From Geomonas limicola (lineage in GTDB: Bacteria; Desulfobacterota; Desulfuromonadia; Geobacterales; Geobacteraceae): 64,000 nt of DNA. This document shows positions 44,006 through 54,174 of this stretch, piece by piece; positions within the stretch are counted from its first letter, which is position 1, and each line of letters begins with the position of its first letter. The notes beneath the pieces were generated by a model. The model did not search any database. It worked only from the letters and a program-made list of their open reading frames with translations, and was not told where the DNA came from. Location of the stretch: positions 394,363 to 458,362 of the forward strand of contig NZ_BLXZ01000005.1 of NCBI RefSeq assembly GCF_014193675.1. The letters are read 5' to 3'. The position numbers and the translations under genes are program-made.

Positions 44006-44746
44006 ATGAAATCGTTCCGTATCATGGCAGCTGTGCTGGCGCTGACCGGCATTTTCGCAACTGGGGCCCTGGCCGCCCCCAAAGAAGTGACCGTGGCAAC
44101 CGATGCCACCTGGCCGCCGATGGAGATGGTCGACGCCAACAAGCAGATCGTCGGCTTCGACATCGACTTCATGAACGCAGTAGCCAAGGAAGCCGGTTTC
44201 AAGGTGACCTTCAAGAATACCGCTTGGGATGGCATCTTCGCCGGCGTTGAGGCTGGTCAGTACGACGCCATCATCTCCTCCGTCACCATCACCGACGAGC
44301 GCAAAGCCAAGTACGACTTCTCCAAGCCCTACATCAACGCTGGCCAGGTCCTGATCGTTCCCAAAACCGAGAAGGGGTCCAAGGTCGCTGACCTGAAAGG
44401 GAAGAAAGTCGGCGCCCAGATCGGCACCACCGGTGCCCTGGAAGTCAAGAAAGTCGCTGGCGTGGAACTGAAGACCTATGACGAAGTCGGTCTGGCCTTC
44501 GAGGACATGGCTGCTGGCCGCGTGTCCGGCGTGGTCTGCGACGAGCCGACCGCCATCATCTACGCTCTGCAGAAAAAAGAGTACAACCAGAAGTTCAAGA
44601 TCGTTGGCAAGCCGTTCACCAAAGAGGCCTATGGCATCGTGGTGAAGAAAGGCAACAAGGATCTGGTTGCCCTGATCAACAAAGGGATCGACGCAGTCAA
44701 GAAAAAGAAAATCGACGAGCAGCTCAGGAAGAAATGGCTCAAGTAG
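44006..44746 (+). CDS. Amino-acid ABC transporter, periplasmic binding protein
   Basis: A 246-residue family 3 solute-binding protein (polar amino acids, glutamine/arginine type). It has a Sec signal peptide ending ALAA (residue about 23), the opening EVTVATDATWPPMEMVD and the family signature GFDIDFMNAVAKEAGFKV, then YDAIISSVTITDERKAKYDF. The ATG at 44006 follows AAGGGGGAAGC. It starts a three-gene transporter operon; an inverted repeat after its stop may raise its transcript level over the permease. Glutamine, arginine or histidine are all possible ligands. Confidence 0.92.
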   Translation: MKSFRIMAAVLALTGIFATGALAAPKEVTVATDATWPPMEMVDANKQIVGFDIDFMNAVAKEAGFKVTFKNTAWDGIFAGVEAGQYDAIISSVTITDERKAKYDFSKPYINAGQVLIVPKTEKGSKVADLKGKKVGAQIGTTGALEVKKVAGVELKTYDEVGLAFEDMAAGRVSGVVCDEPTAIIYALQKKEYNQKFKIVGKPFTKEAYGIVVKKGNKDLVALINKGIDAVKKKKIDEQLRKKWLK

Positions 44747-44781
44747 TCCTTAGCTTCGACTGACCGTGTGAATCAAATGCG

Positions 44782-44814
44782 GTGCGGTTCAGTACGATAC
44801 TGAGCCGTACCGCA
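44782..44814 (+). other. Intercistronic hairpin after the binding-protein gene
   Basis: GTGCGGTTCAGTA and TACTGAGCCGTACCGCAC form a long stem with a small loop and an internal bulge, without a T run. Such hairpins commonly stabilise the binding-protein mRNA (general knowledge). Confidence 0.65.
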
Positions 44815-44884
44815 CTTGTATATCCGGTTTCAGTATCGATACCTCGAAATTCATCGTAACCTGTGGGGATGGCAATAGAAACTG

Positions 44885-45670
44885 ATGACTAACGAAGCAA
44901 AGAAGCAAATTATCGATGTGGGAGACGGCGCAGCCATCCCGCGCAAAAGTGACTTGGGCCTCTTTACCGCCTGGCGGATCGCCTTTTTCGGAGCCATAGG
45001 CGGCCTCGGCTATCTCGCGTACAGCAAACCCGACCCCTACTTCAACATTCTCAAGTTCGTTCCCGACGGCATCCTGGTGACCTTCCAGGTGACCCTCGGG
45101 GCGATCTGCCTGGCGATCGTGCTCGGCCTCATCACCGGCCTGGGCAGGATCTCCAAGAACCGGATCTTCAACGGTCTCGCGTCGCTCTACGTCGAGATCA
45201 TCCGCGGCATCCCGCTCCTCGTGCAGATCTTCTACATTTACTACGCGCTCGGTCGCGTGGTGAAGGTTCCCGCAATCCTTTCCGCCATTATCGCCATGGC
45301 CGTGTGCTATGGCGCGTACATGGGCGAGGTGGTGCGCGCGGGCATCGAATCGATCGCCAAGGGGCAGACCGAGGCCGCTCTCTCGCTCGGCATGAACGGT
45401 CGTCAGACCATGCTTCATGTCATTTTGCCGCAGGCCGTCAAGGTGATCCTGCCGCCGGTGGGTAACGAGTTCATCGCACTTTTGAAGGACTCCTCGCTGG
45501 TGTCGATCATCGCCGTCGCCGACCTGCTGCGCCGCGGCCGCGAATTCGCCTCCGAATCCTTTACCTATTTCGAGACCTACACGGTCATTGCGCTGGTGTA
45601 CCTGATCATCACGTTGTTCTTCTCGAAGATCATCGGCGTACTGGAGGAGCGTGTCAGTGTCAACAAATAA
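44885..45670 (+). CDS. Amino-acid ABC transporter permease
   Basis: A 261-residue inner-membrane permease of the HisM/GlnP family. It has an N-terminal tail, several hydrophobic segments, the HEM-type start [20 protein letters not shown] and the cytoplasmic EAA loop [20 protein letters not shown] that contacts the ATPase. It is the only permease gene here, so the transporter may use a homodimer. Its 3' end overlaps the ATPase gene by 20 nt, indicating translational coupling. The ribosome site before the ATG is weak. Confidence 0.92.
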   Translation: MTNEAKKQIIDVGDGAAIPRKSDLGLFTAWRIAFFGAIGGLGYLAYSKPDPYFNILKFVPDGILVTFQVTLGAICLAIVLGLITGLGRISKNRIFNGLASLYVEIIRGIPLLVQIFYIYYALGRVVKVPAILSAIIAMAVCYGAYMGEVVRAGIESIAKGQTEAALSLGMNGRQTMLHVILPQAVKVILPPVGNEFIALLKDSSLVSIIAVADLLRRGREFASESFTYFETYTVIALVYLIITLFFSKIIGVLEERVSVNK

Positions 45671-46400
45671 ACGGAAAATGGTAGAGGCCACCGAGATCGT
45701 CAAGATCTATGGCTCCTTCAAGGCACTGGATCGGGTCTCCTTCGACGTGTTCGACGGCGAGAAGGTCGTCATCATCGGTCCGTCGGGTTCGGGAAAATCG
45801 ACCCTGTTGCGCTCCATCAACCGGCTCGAGGTCATCGACCGCGGGCGCATTCTGGTGGACGGCATCGACATCAACGATCAAAAGACCGACATCACCAAGA
45901 TCCGCGAAGAGGTCGGGATGGTGTTCCAGTCCTTCAACCTCTTCCCGCACAAGACCGTGCTGGAGAACCTGACCCTGGCCCAGGTCGTGGTGCGCAAGCG
46001 CTCGCGGCAGGAGGCCGAGGAGCGCGCCATGGCGCTACTGGAGAGGGTAGGGCTTGCCGAGAAGGCGAAGGCCTATCCGGGGAAACTCTCCGGAGGTCAG
46101 CAGCAGCGCGTGGCGATTGCCCGCTCGCTCGCCATGGATCCCAAGATGCTCCTGTTCGATGAGCCGACCTCGGCACTCGACCCGGAGATGATCGGCGAGG
46201 TCTTGGACGTTATGAAGGGTGTTGCCCGGGAAGGGATGACTATGGCGGTGGTTACCCACGAGATGGGGTTTGCCCGCGAGGTCGCCGACCGTGTCATCTT
46301 CATGGATGCCGGCCGCATCGTCGAGGAGGGGACTCCGGAGCATTTCTTTACGGCGCCCACCCACGACCGGGCCAAGTTGTTCCTCAGCCAGATCCTGTAG
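45651..46400 (+). CDS. Amino-acid ABC transporter ATP-binding protein
   Basis: A 249-residue GlnQ/HisP-type ATPase that powers the importer encoded upstream. Walker [11 protein letters not shown]-loop [17 protein letters not shown], signature [16 protein letters not shown], Walker [15 protein letters not shown] and the switch His ([15 protein letters not shown]) are all present. The start is taken as GTG 45651 with GGAGGAGC upstream, inside the permease gene; a second GTG at 45657 is possible. Confidence 0.94.
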   Translation: MSVSTNKRKMVEATEIVKIYGSFKALDRVSFDVFDGEKVVIIGPSGSGKSTLLRSINRLEVIDRGRILVDGIDINDQKTDITKIREEVGMVFQSFNLFPHKTVLENLTLAQVVVRKRSRQEAEERAMALLERVGLAEKAKAYPGKLSGGQQQRVAIARSLAMDPKMLLFDEPTSALDPEMIGEVLDVMKGVAREGMTMAVVTHEMGFAREVADRVIFMDAGRIVEEGTPEHFFTAPTHDRAKLFLSQIL

Positions 46401-46545
46401 TTTCCAGGCGTACAACGGCGTGCGCTTTTTTTTGTGCGGTTTATTTCCTTAAAGAAAGGTGGTGGTTGTTCCCTTCAGTTGGACCCGCAGTATGTTGGCA
46501 AATGCAGTCTTGCAATTTACTACAACACTGAACGAGGAGGAAAGA

Positions 46546-47922
46546 ATGAAACGTAACAAGAAGCTTCTTGTAGCAGCCGCCGCAGGTGCGCTGACCGTCG
46601 CAGCCGCAGTACCCGCCTTCGCCCTGGAGAACGAGTTCCACGGCTCCTTCACCGCCTACTACGACCTGTCCAACTTCAGCGCGGCCGGTAACGACGGCGG
46701 CAACACCCTGCAGGGGATCCAGAAGAGCGCTCCGACCGAGAACTACTTCGTGCAGCGTGCACGCCTGGGCTACACCGCCAAGGTGAGCGACCAGGTCAAG
46801 TTGAACACCAAGTTCGAACTCGACTACACCTTCTGGGGCAATAGCTCCTACTCCACCGGCCGTAACCAGGGCGGTGCAATCGGTGCCGACTCTGTGCAGA
46901 TGGAGACCAAGAACGTCTTCCTCGAGCTGAACTACCCGGCACTCTCTGCCAAAATCGGTATGATGCCCTACAACGACTCCTTCAAAGGGATCCTGTTCGA
47001 CGCCGACATGGCCGGTCTTCTGTTCTCCAAAGACTATGCTAACGCCAGCGTGGCAGCCGGCTTCTTCCGCTTCGGCGACAACGGCGCTACCCTGGGCAAA
47101 AACGCCTACGACATGATCTCCCTCGACGCCAAGTACAACGTCAACAAGGAGTTCAAAGTCGGCGGTGCTTACTACTACATCGGCGACCACCGCACCAACC
47201 CCGACCAGGTGACCGTCGCAGCCAATGCTACTCCGATCGGGTATACCTCCAACGGTACCAAGATTTTTGACCCGGCCGACGTGACCATTACTGCGGTCCC
47301 CAATAACGATGCCAAGATCCATAACCTCGGCCTTAACTTCGAAGGTGTGGTCGGCCCGGTCACCCTGACCGGCTTCGCTCTGAAGCAGTTCGGCGATCTC
47401 TCCAAAACTGTAGATGCCAAAGGCTACGCTCTTAACCTGGGCGGCAAAATGGCCCTGCTCGGCGGCACCCTGCGTTCCGAGTTCCTCTACGTCTCCGGCG
47501 GCAAAGATGCCTTCTACAACCCGGGTGGCGCTGGCGGCACCGAGGGCGGCGGCTTCTACGATGCCGAAATGATCATGCTGAACCGCGACAAGAACGCCAA
47601 GACCATCGATACCGCTATCGTGTATGACGCCAACAACGTCAACCAGGGCGTCATCATGGGTTCGGTCGGCTATGACCACGCCTGCACCGACAAGATCACC
47701 TCGAGCATCAACGCCGGCTTCGCCGCCGTTGCCAACAACGTGAACAAGCGCGGCACCAGCGACTACCTCGGCACCGAGGTTAACGTCGAGTCCAACTACA
47801 AGCTCAACGCCAACACCACCATCGGTGTGCGCGCTGGCTACCTCTTCCTCGGCGACTACTTCAAAGGTCTTGACGCAGACAACCCGTACGACGTCAAAGT
47901 CCTCGCCAACTTCGCATTCTAG
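46546..47922 (+). CDS. Outer-membrane porin-like beta-barrel protein
   Basis: A 458-residue protein with a Sec signal peptide (KKLLVAAAAGALTVAAAVPA, then FA) and many alternating, aromatic-rich strands (FHGSFTAYYDLSNF, YFVQRARLGYTAKV, FKVGGAYYYIG) ending in VKVLANFAF, the terminal Phe expected of an outer-membrane barrel. It resembles Geobacter hypothetical porins. No specific substrate is indicated; its position between two amino-acid import systems suggests a general entry route for small solutes. The ATG follows GAGGAGGAAAGA. A strong terminator follows. Confidence 0.8.
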   Translation: MKRNKKLLVAAAAGALTVAAAVPAFALENEFHGSFTAYYDLSNFSAAGNDGGNTLQGIQKSAPTENYFVQRARLGYTAKVSDQVKLNTKFELDYTFWGNSSYSTGRNQGGAIGADSVQMETKNVFLELNYPALSAKIGMMPYNDSFKGILFDADMAGLLFSKDYANASVAAGFFRFGDNGATLGKNAYDMISLDAKYNVNKEFKVGGAYYYIGDHRTNPDQVTVAANATPIGYTSNGTKIFDPADVTITAVPNNDAKIHNLGLNFEGVVGPVTLTGFALKQFGDLSKTVDAKGYALNLGGKMALLGGTLRSEFLYVSGGKDAFYNPGGAGGTEGGGFYDAEMIMLNRDKNAKTIDTAIVYDANNVNQGVIMGSVGYDHACTDKITSSINAGFAAVANNVNKRGTSDYLGTEVNVESNYKLNANTTIGVRAGYLFLGDYFKGLDADNPYDVKVLANFAF

Positions 47923-47930
47923 TTGACGCG

Positions 47931-47969
47931 ACCCGCCTCTCCTGCACCACCCGGAGAGGCGGGTTTTTT
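47931..47969 (+). terminator. Terminator after the porin gene
   Basis: ACCCGCCTCTC pairs with GAGAGGCGGGT and is followed by TTTTT. Confidence 0.92.
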
Positions 47970-48081
47970 GTAAACAGGATCTGCAAAACGCTTGTTTGCG
48001 CTTGACAGTAACGGTTTTATGTAGTTAGTTAGCCCCGTTGACAATTCATGTGATCCAATCAATCAAGAGGAGGTAGTCTGC

Positions 48082-49275
48082 ATGAGCTTTAAGAAGATGA
48101 GTGCATTGCTGCTGGTCGCGATGCTGGCAGTCGGCGTGTTCGGCTGCAAGAAGAAGGAAGAGGCTTCGAAAGAGGCTGCCGCTCCGGCCGCTGCGGCTGG
48201 TGACACCGTGAAAATCGGCTTCCTGGGCGCCCTTACCGGCGACGTCGCCATGTTCGGCAAGCCGACCCTGGAAGGCATGAAGATGGCTGCCGAAGAGATC
48301 AACGCAGCCGGTGGCGTGCTCGGCAAGAAGATCGAGATCGTTGAAGCTGACGACCGTGGCGACAAGCAGGAAGGCGCTTCGGTAACCCAGAAGTTCGTAT
48401 CCCGCGACAAGGTTGTAGCCATCGTTGGCGACCCGACCACCGGCATCACCAAGGTTGCTGCTCCGGTTGCCCAGAAGGCAGGCGTGGTGCTGCTCTCCGC
48501 TGGCGCTACCGGCCCGGGCGTTGTCGAGATCGGCGACTACATCTTCCGCGACACCCTGCTCGACTCCATCGCCATCCCGGCCTGCATCGAGTTCTTCGCG
48601 AAAGACCTTAAGTTCAAGAAAGTTGCCATCATCACCTCCGACAACAACGACTACTCGGTCGGTCTCTCCCAGACCTTCCGCGATGCCGCCAAGAAGGTGC
48701 CCGAGATCTCCATCGTTGCTGACGAGAAAGTCAAAGACGGCGACAAGGACTTCTCCGCCCAGATCACCAACATCAAGGGCAAGAAGCCGGACGTCATCCT
48801 GTTCTCCGGTTACTACACCGAAGGCGCTCTGATCATGAAAGAAGCCCGCAAACAGGGCCTCAAGGCTCCGATGTTCGGCGGCGACGGCCTCTTCTCGCCG
48901 AAGTTCATCGAACTGGGCGGCCAGGCAGTGGAAGGCTCCATGTCCGCTCTGGGCTTCTCCACCGAGCAGGCTACCCCGGAGACCGCCAAGTTCATCGAGA
49001 GCTTCAAAGCCAAGCACAACGGCGAACTGCCGGGCCTGTTCGACGCCCAGGGCTACGACGCCGTGATGCTGCTCGCCGACGCTATGAAGCGTGCTAACAG
49101 CATCGACCCGAAAGCCTTCAAAGACACCCTGGCCAAAACCAAGGGCTTCGCAGGCGTTTCCGGTACCATCAGCATGCAGGCTAACCGCGAGCCGATCAAA
49201 TCGCCGCTGAGCCTGCTCTACGTGAAGGACGGCAAGTTCGTCCTGAAGGCAAAAGTACCCGTCAAGATGGACTAA
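48082..49275 (+). CDS. Branched-chain amino-acid ABC transporter binding lipoprotein
   Basis: A 397-residue LivJ-type (family 5/6) solute-binding protein anchored as a lipoprotein: MLAVGVFGC (Cys22) is followed by a Lys/Glu/Ala linker. The core opens VKIGFLGALTGDVAMFGKPT and LEGMKMAAEEINAAGGVLGK, typical of the Leu/Ile/Val-binding family. The ATG follows AGAGGAGG. Two TTGACA boxes lie upstream (48002 and 48039) but neither has a good -10. It is separated from the livHMGF genes by a terminator and 550 bp, so it is expressed on its own, likely at higher level. Confidence 0.92.
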   Translation: MSFKKMSALLLVAMLAVGVFGCKKKEEASKEAAAPAAAAGDTVKIGFLGALTGDVAMFGKPTLEGMKMAAEEINAAGGVLGKKIEIVEADDRGDKQEGASVTQKFVSRDKVVAIVGDPTTGITKVAAPVAQKAGVVLLSAGATGPGVVEIGDYIFRDTLLDSIAIPACIEFFAKDLKFKKVAIITSDNNDYSVGLSQTFRDAAKKVPEISIVADEKVKDGDKDFSAQITNIKGKKPDVILFSGYYTEGALIMKEARKQGLKAPMFGGDGLFSPKFIELGGQAVEGSMSALGFSTEQATPETAKFIESFKAKHNGELPGLFDAQGYDAVMLLADAMKRANSIDPKAFKDTLAKTKGFAGVSGTISMQANREPIKSPLSLLYVKDGKFVLKAKVPVKMD

Positions 49276-49298
49276 TTGCTTGACACTGGCAGTACCCG

Positions 49299-49332
49299 AA
49301 CGGCCCCGCAACTCGCGGGGCCGTTTTTTTTT
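49299..49332 (+). terminator. Terminator after the liv binding-protein gene
   Basis: AACGGCCCCGC and GCGGGGCCGTT form a perfect stem with a short loop, followed by a run of eight or more T. Confidence 0.93.
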
Positions 49333-49885
49333 TGCTTTTGGAGCGGGTGTTTTAAAACGGCAGGGGAGGGGGGTGAACCACTGTTTGGGCATGGCTGCTG
49401 CCGATAGTCTCCTCTCGGCTGGTGGACCATCAGAAACAGCGTAATCAGGGTACAGATAACTTCATTGTTATATCCCTTGATCCGCAACCGATTTGCTTAG
49501 AAATGCTTTAGGTTGATAGGGAAAAATTTCAAGCCAATCAAAAGTTTAACTTTACTAAACTGCATCTCGTAGTGTAAAGTGGCGCGGCTGTAGACGTTAT
49601 ACCGATATCACCAACTGTACCTATAGAGGTCTTCTGCTGCAGGGTGCTGTTCGCTGTTTCGGTGTTTTATTTCCAAACAGACCGTACAGTATGTGCTGTA
49701 TACACAAAATCACCAAAAGCTTGCATGCTTAGCGTGTTTTATGGTATACAGCTGCGACGTATCCTTGTTTTATTGTTTCTTCTCCGCAATGCAATGAATA
49801 CTTTTATGGAATGAATCTTCTGAGCGCCTCTTCATCCCTTGAAGTCTTCTGATTTGTAAAATCCTATAGTCCGAAGGAAGTCGAC
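49333..49885. other. AT-rich 550-bp leader upstream of livH with inverted repeats
   Basis: No gene is seen. Base composition drops well below that of the neighbours. GCTGTATAC (49695-49703) and GTATACAGC (49744-49752) form a perfect 9-bp inverted repeat, extended by ACAAAA/TTTTAT, around a GCATGC core. Another pair, ACTTTAC/GTAAAGT, lies near 49550-49582. This is probably the liv promoter and its regulatory region. Confidence 0.55.
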
Positions 49886-50761
49886 ATGTTCCTGCAACAG
49901 CTTATCAATGGAATAGCCCTCGGCAGCGTGTATTCACTGATTGCACTGGGCTACACCATGGTCTACGGCATCATCACGCTGATCAACTTTGCCCACGGCG
50001 AGATCTTCATGGTAGGGGCCTTCATCGGCCTGCTGCTGATATCCGTCGTCAAGGTAAATATCTTTTTCGCCATCATCGGTGCCATGGTGTTCTGCATGGT
50101 ACTGGGAGTGGTGGTGGAACTGATTGCCTACCGGGCGCTGCGCAAGTCTTCCCGCCTGTCGGCACTGATTTCCGCCATCGGCGTCTCGATCTTCCTCTCC
50201 TCGCTGGCCCTCATGGTCTTTGGCGCGGATGCCAAAGGCTTCCCGGACAACGCCTTCCCGGTCACCCAGTTGCACATCGGCAACGCCGATGTCTCCACCC
50301 TGCAGCTGGTCATCATCGGCGTCTCCGCGCTGCTCATGTTGGCGCTCGAGTTCATCGTCCAGAAGACCAAGATCGGCAAAGCAATGCGCGCCACCTCCGA
50401 GGACTACAACACCTCCGCTCTCATGGGCATCAACGTAAACCGCGTCATCTCCTTTACCTTCGCCCTCGGCTCCGCCCTGGCAGCCGCCGGTGGGGTGCTG
50501 GTAGGCGTGCTGTTTAACGCGGTCTCCTTCAACATGGGCCTCATGGCTGGCCTCAAGGCCTTCGCCGCTGCAGTTCTGGGCGGTATCGGCTCCATCCCCG
50601 GCGCGATGCTGGGCGGCCTCTTGCTCGGCGTCTCCGAAGTCTTCGGTGTGGCGATCGGCTACTCTTCCTACCGTGACGCCATCGCGTTCTCGATCCTGGT
50701 GCTCGTGCTCCTCTTGAAGCCTACCGGCCTCTTGGGACAAAAAATAACGAAGAAGGTGTAG
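49886..50761 (+). CDS. livH: Branched-chain amino-acid ABC transporter permease LivH
   Basis: A 291-residue inner-membrane permease with about eight hydrophobic segments. FLQQLINGIALGSVYSLIAL, GYTMVYGIITLINFAHGEIF and AVLGGIGSIPGAMLGGLLLG are signatures of LivH. It partners with LivM encoded next (5 nt gap). The ATG follows GAAGGAAGTCGAC. It opens the livHMGF operon; its binding protein is encoded separately upstream. Confidence 0.95.
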   Translation: MFLQQLINGIALGSVYSLIALGYTMVYGIITLINFAHGEIFMVGAFIGLLLISVVKVNIFFAIIGAMVFCMVLGVVVELIAYRALRKSSRLSALISAIGVSIFLSSLALMVFGADAKGFPDNAFPVTQLHIGNADVSTLQLVIIGVSALLMLALEFIVQKTKIGKAMRATSEDYNTSALMGINVNRVISFTFALGSALAAAGGVLVGVLFNAVSFNMGLMAGLKAFAAAVLGGIGSIPGAMLGGLLLGVSEVFGVAIGYSSYRDAIAFSILVLVLLLKPTGLLGQKITKKV

Positions 50762-50766
50762 ATTCA

Positions 50767-51690
50767 ATGGGTGCTATTTTACAGAGCTTTCTCGCCGGAT
50801 TTGACCCCTATCTGCTGCAGATCCTGGTGAACATCGGGATCGCGATCGTCCTGGCATTGGGACTCAACGTGATCGTCGGCCTTACCGGACAGCTTTCCCT
50901 GGGACACGCGGCCTTCATGAGCATCGGCGCCTTTGCCAGTGCGCTGATCACCAACAAGTTGGGGCTGGCCTTCGGTCCGAACCTGATCCTTACCGGGGTG
51001 ATCACCGCGGTGATCGCGGCCATCATCGGTTTCCCGATCCTGCGACTGACCGGCGACTACCTGGCCATCTGCACCCTGGGCTTCGCCGAGATCGTCAAGG
51101 TCTTCTTCCTGAACTTCGAGCCGTCCAACAAGGCGCTCGGGCTCACGGTTCAGAACGCCAAGACCGATATCCCGGTGCCGATCTGGGTCTTTCTAGTCGC
51201 CGTTCTCTCCGTCGTGCTGGTCAGCTTCGTGCAGACCTCCCGCTTCGGGCGCGCGTTGAAGGCGATCCGTGAGGACGAGATCGCAGCCGAGGCGATGGGG
51301 ATCAACCTGACCCGCTACAAGATCCAGGCATTCGCGCTGGGCTCCTTCATGGCCGGCGTCGGCGGTGGTCTCTATGCCCACTTCCTGAGCTACATCAACC
51401 CTTCCGACTTCGGTTTCCTCAAGTCGGTGGATATCCTCAGCATGGTGGTGCTGGGCGGCCTGGGGAGCGTCCCGGGTACCGTCTTCGGCTCCGCGGTGCT
51501 CGCCAGCGCCCCCGAGTTCCTGCGCTTCATGTCCCAGTACCGCATGCTGGTCTACGGCGCCCTCCTGGTGTTCCTGATGGTGTTCCGCCCCAACGGCCTG
51601 ATGGGCGGGGTGAACGTCATGGACCTCCTGCTGCGCGCGGTTGGCAAGAAACCGGCCGGGGTTGCCTTTAAAGAGAAATCTACTACTTAA
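50767..51690 (+). CDS. livM: Branched-chain amino-acid ABC transporter permease LivM
   Basis: A 307-residue permease with LivM features: IVGLTGQLSLGHAAFMSIGA, LRLTGDYLAICTLGFAEIVK, AIREDEIAAEAMGINLTRYK (the EAA-like cytoplasmic loop) and VVLGGLGSVPGTVFGSAVL. It is shorter than the E. coli protein, as is usual outside enterics. It lies between livH and livG and forms the membrane heterodimer with LivH. Confidence 0.95.
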   Translation: MGAILQSFLAGFDPYLLQILVNIGIAIVLALGLNVIVGLTGQLSLGHAAFMSIGAFASALITNKLGLAFGPNLILTGVITAVIAAIIGFPILRLTGDYLAICTLGFAEIVKVFFLNFEPSNKALGLTVQNAKTDIPVPIWVFLVAVLSVVLVSFVQTSRFGRALKAIREDEIAAEAMGINLTRYKIQAFALGSFMAGVGGGLYAHFLSYINPSDFGFLKSVDILSMVVLGGLGSVPGTVFGSAVLASAPEFLRFMSQYRMLVYGALLVFLMVFRPNGLMGGVNVMDLLLRAVGKKPAGVAFKEKSTT

Positions 51691-51714
51691 TACTTCACGA
51701 TAGCGAGAGCCAGC

Positions 51715-52483
<769 letters not shown>

Positions 52484-52491
<8 letters not shown>

Positions 52492-53188
52492 GGTTGAAAA
52501 TGTCTACGTGAACTACGGCGCCATCAAGGCGTTGCAGAATGTCTCCTTCGAGATCAACACCGGCGAGATCGTGGCGCTGATCGGTGCCAACGGCGCCGGC
52601 AAGACCACCATCCTCAACACCATCTCGAACATCGTTCCCTCGGTATCCGGCAAGATTAGCTACGAAGGGAAGGACATCACCAAGACCCCGCCGCACGATA
52701 TCGTGAAGGTAGGTATCTCCCAGGTCCCTGAAGGGCGTCGCGTCTTCGCCAAGATGAGCGTGCTCGAGAACCTGGAGATGGGCGCCTATACCCGGTCCGA
52801 CAAGGCCGAGATCGCCGCGGACATCGAGAAAATCTTCCAGCGTTTCCCGCGCCTGAACGAGCGCAAGAAGCAGCCCGCCAAGACCCTCTCCGGCGGAGAG
52901 CAGCAGATGCTTGCTATGGGGCGCGCGCTGATGAGCCGTCCGAAACTGCTGCTTCTGGACGAGCCCTCCATGGGTCTCGCCCCGATGCTGGTGGAGCAGA
53001 TCTTCCAGATCATCCAGGAGATCAACAAAAGCGGCACCACCATCCTCCTGGTCGAGCAGAACGCCAACATGGCGCTCTCCATCGCGCACCGCGCCTACGT
53101 ACTTGAGACCGGTGAAGTTGTCATGCAGGGCGACGCCAAGGAACTCGCCCGCAGCCCCGAGGTAAGAAAGGCGTACCTGGGAGAGTAG
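52484..53188 (+). CDS. livF: Branched-chain amino-acid ABC transporter ATPase LivF
   Basis: A 234-residue ATPase, the second of the liv pair. Walker A GANGAGKTT, VPEGRRVFAKMSVLENLEMG (a LivF hallmark), signature LSGGEQQMLAMGRALM, Walker B LLLLDEPSMGLAP and the C-terminal YVLETGEVVMQGDAKELA are visible. The start lies inside livG with AAGGAG upstream. The next gene, an EamA permease, begins one base after its stop; a terminator inside that gene may end the liv transcript. Confidence 0.95.
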
Positions 53189-53189
53189 C

Positions 53190-54086
53190 GTGCCCGCAGT
53201 AGCGACAAGCAAACCCTGGATAAACCCCTACCTGGCCATCCTGGTAGGGGTTTTTGCTGTTTCCTTCTCCTCCATCTTCGTGCGGCTCGCCACGGCCCCT
53301 CCGCTCATCATTGCGGCCTACCGGCTGATCTTCACCTTCTGCATCCTTGCGCCCTTTACTCTGTACGGCGGCGCGGTCGCCCTGAAGAAGATGACCGGCC
53401 GTCAGGTAGCGCTGGCAGCTGGTAGCGGCATCTTCCTGGCCCTGCATTTCGTCACCTGGTTCACCTCCCTCAAATACACCTCCATCGCCAGCTCCGTGGT
53501 CCTGGTCACCACCCAGCCGCTCTTCGTGGTGCTCGGCTCGTTCCTGTTCTTCAAGGAACGGGTGCCGCGCGTGGCCTTGTGGGGCGGCTTTCTCGCCATG
53601 CTGGGGAGCCTGGTCATCGGCGCTACCGACTTCCAGGTCGGCGAACTAGCGTTTCTCGGGGATCTGCTGGCGCTCTTCTCGGCGGTGATGGTGGCAGGGT
53701 ACATGCTCCTCGGGCGCAGGTTGCGCGGCGATGTCGAGATTTCCGGGTACACCTTTGTAACCTACGGTGTCAGTGCTGTTGCCCTTGCCGGGAGTGCGCT
53801 GGTTGCCGAGCTTCCCTTCTACCCGTATCCGGGGCAGGATTGGCTGATCTTCGCGGCGCTTGCCCTGGTCTGTACGGTCCTTGGGCATACCGTGTTCAAC
53901 TGGGTACTGCGCTACGTGCAGGCCTCGGTGGTCTCGGTGAGCATCCTCGGCGAACCGCTGGGGGCGATTCTTTGGGCGGCCGTGTTTCTCGGGGAGAACC
54001 CGACGCTGCGCCAGATCGGTGGCGGAGCGCTCATCTTCACCGGGTTGTATCTCTTCACCCGGGCAACGGCGCGCAGCGGCGGTTGA
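53190..54086 (+). CDS. EamA/DMT family transporter with internal terminator
   Basis: A 298-residue inner-membrane protein with about ten hydrophobic segments in two EamA repeats (ILVGVFAVSFSSIFVRLATA; SSVVLVTTQPLFVVLGSFLF; YVQASVVSVSILGEPLGAIL). Substrate unknown; amino-acid or metabolite export is common in the family. The start is GTG, one base after the livF stop, with GGGAG upstream. The internal hairpin noted separately lies in its first codons, so expression as the last liv gene would need read-through or anti-termination by ribosomes covering the stem. Confidence 0.87.
   Translation: MPAVATSKPWINPYLAILVGVFAVSFSSIFVRLATAPPLIIAAYRLIFTFCILAPFTLYGGAVALKKMTGRQVALAAGSGIFLALHFVTWFTSLKYTSIASSVVLVTTQPLFVVLGSFLFFKERVPRVALWGGFLAMLGSLVIGATDFQVGELAFLGDLLALFSAVMVAGYMLLGRRLRGDVEISGYTFVTYGVSAVALAGSALVAELPFYPYPGQDWLIFAALALVCTVLGHTVFNWVLRYVQASVVSVSILGEPLGAILWAAVFLGENPTLRQIGGGALIFTGLYLFTRATARSGG
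53223..53257 (+). terminator. Intrinsic terminator inside the 5' coding region of the EamA gene
   Basis: AAACCCCTACC and GGTAGGGGTTT form a perfect 11-bp stem with a 10-nt loop and then TTTTTGC. It lies 33 nt after the EamA start codon and is read in frame as INPYLAILVGVF. It probably ends most liv operon transcripts. Confidence 0.75.
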
Positions 54087-54174
54087 GACCGTGTTACCCA
54101 CTCCCGAAGGGGGGAGGGGGCGCTTCGAGAAGGTTTCGTTGTCAGTTTAGGAAAACGCTACTTCGGAGGGATGC

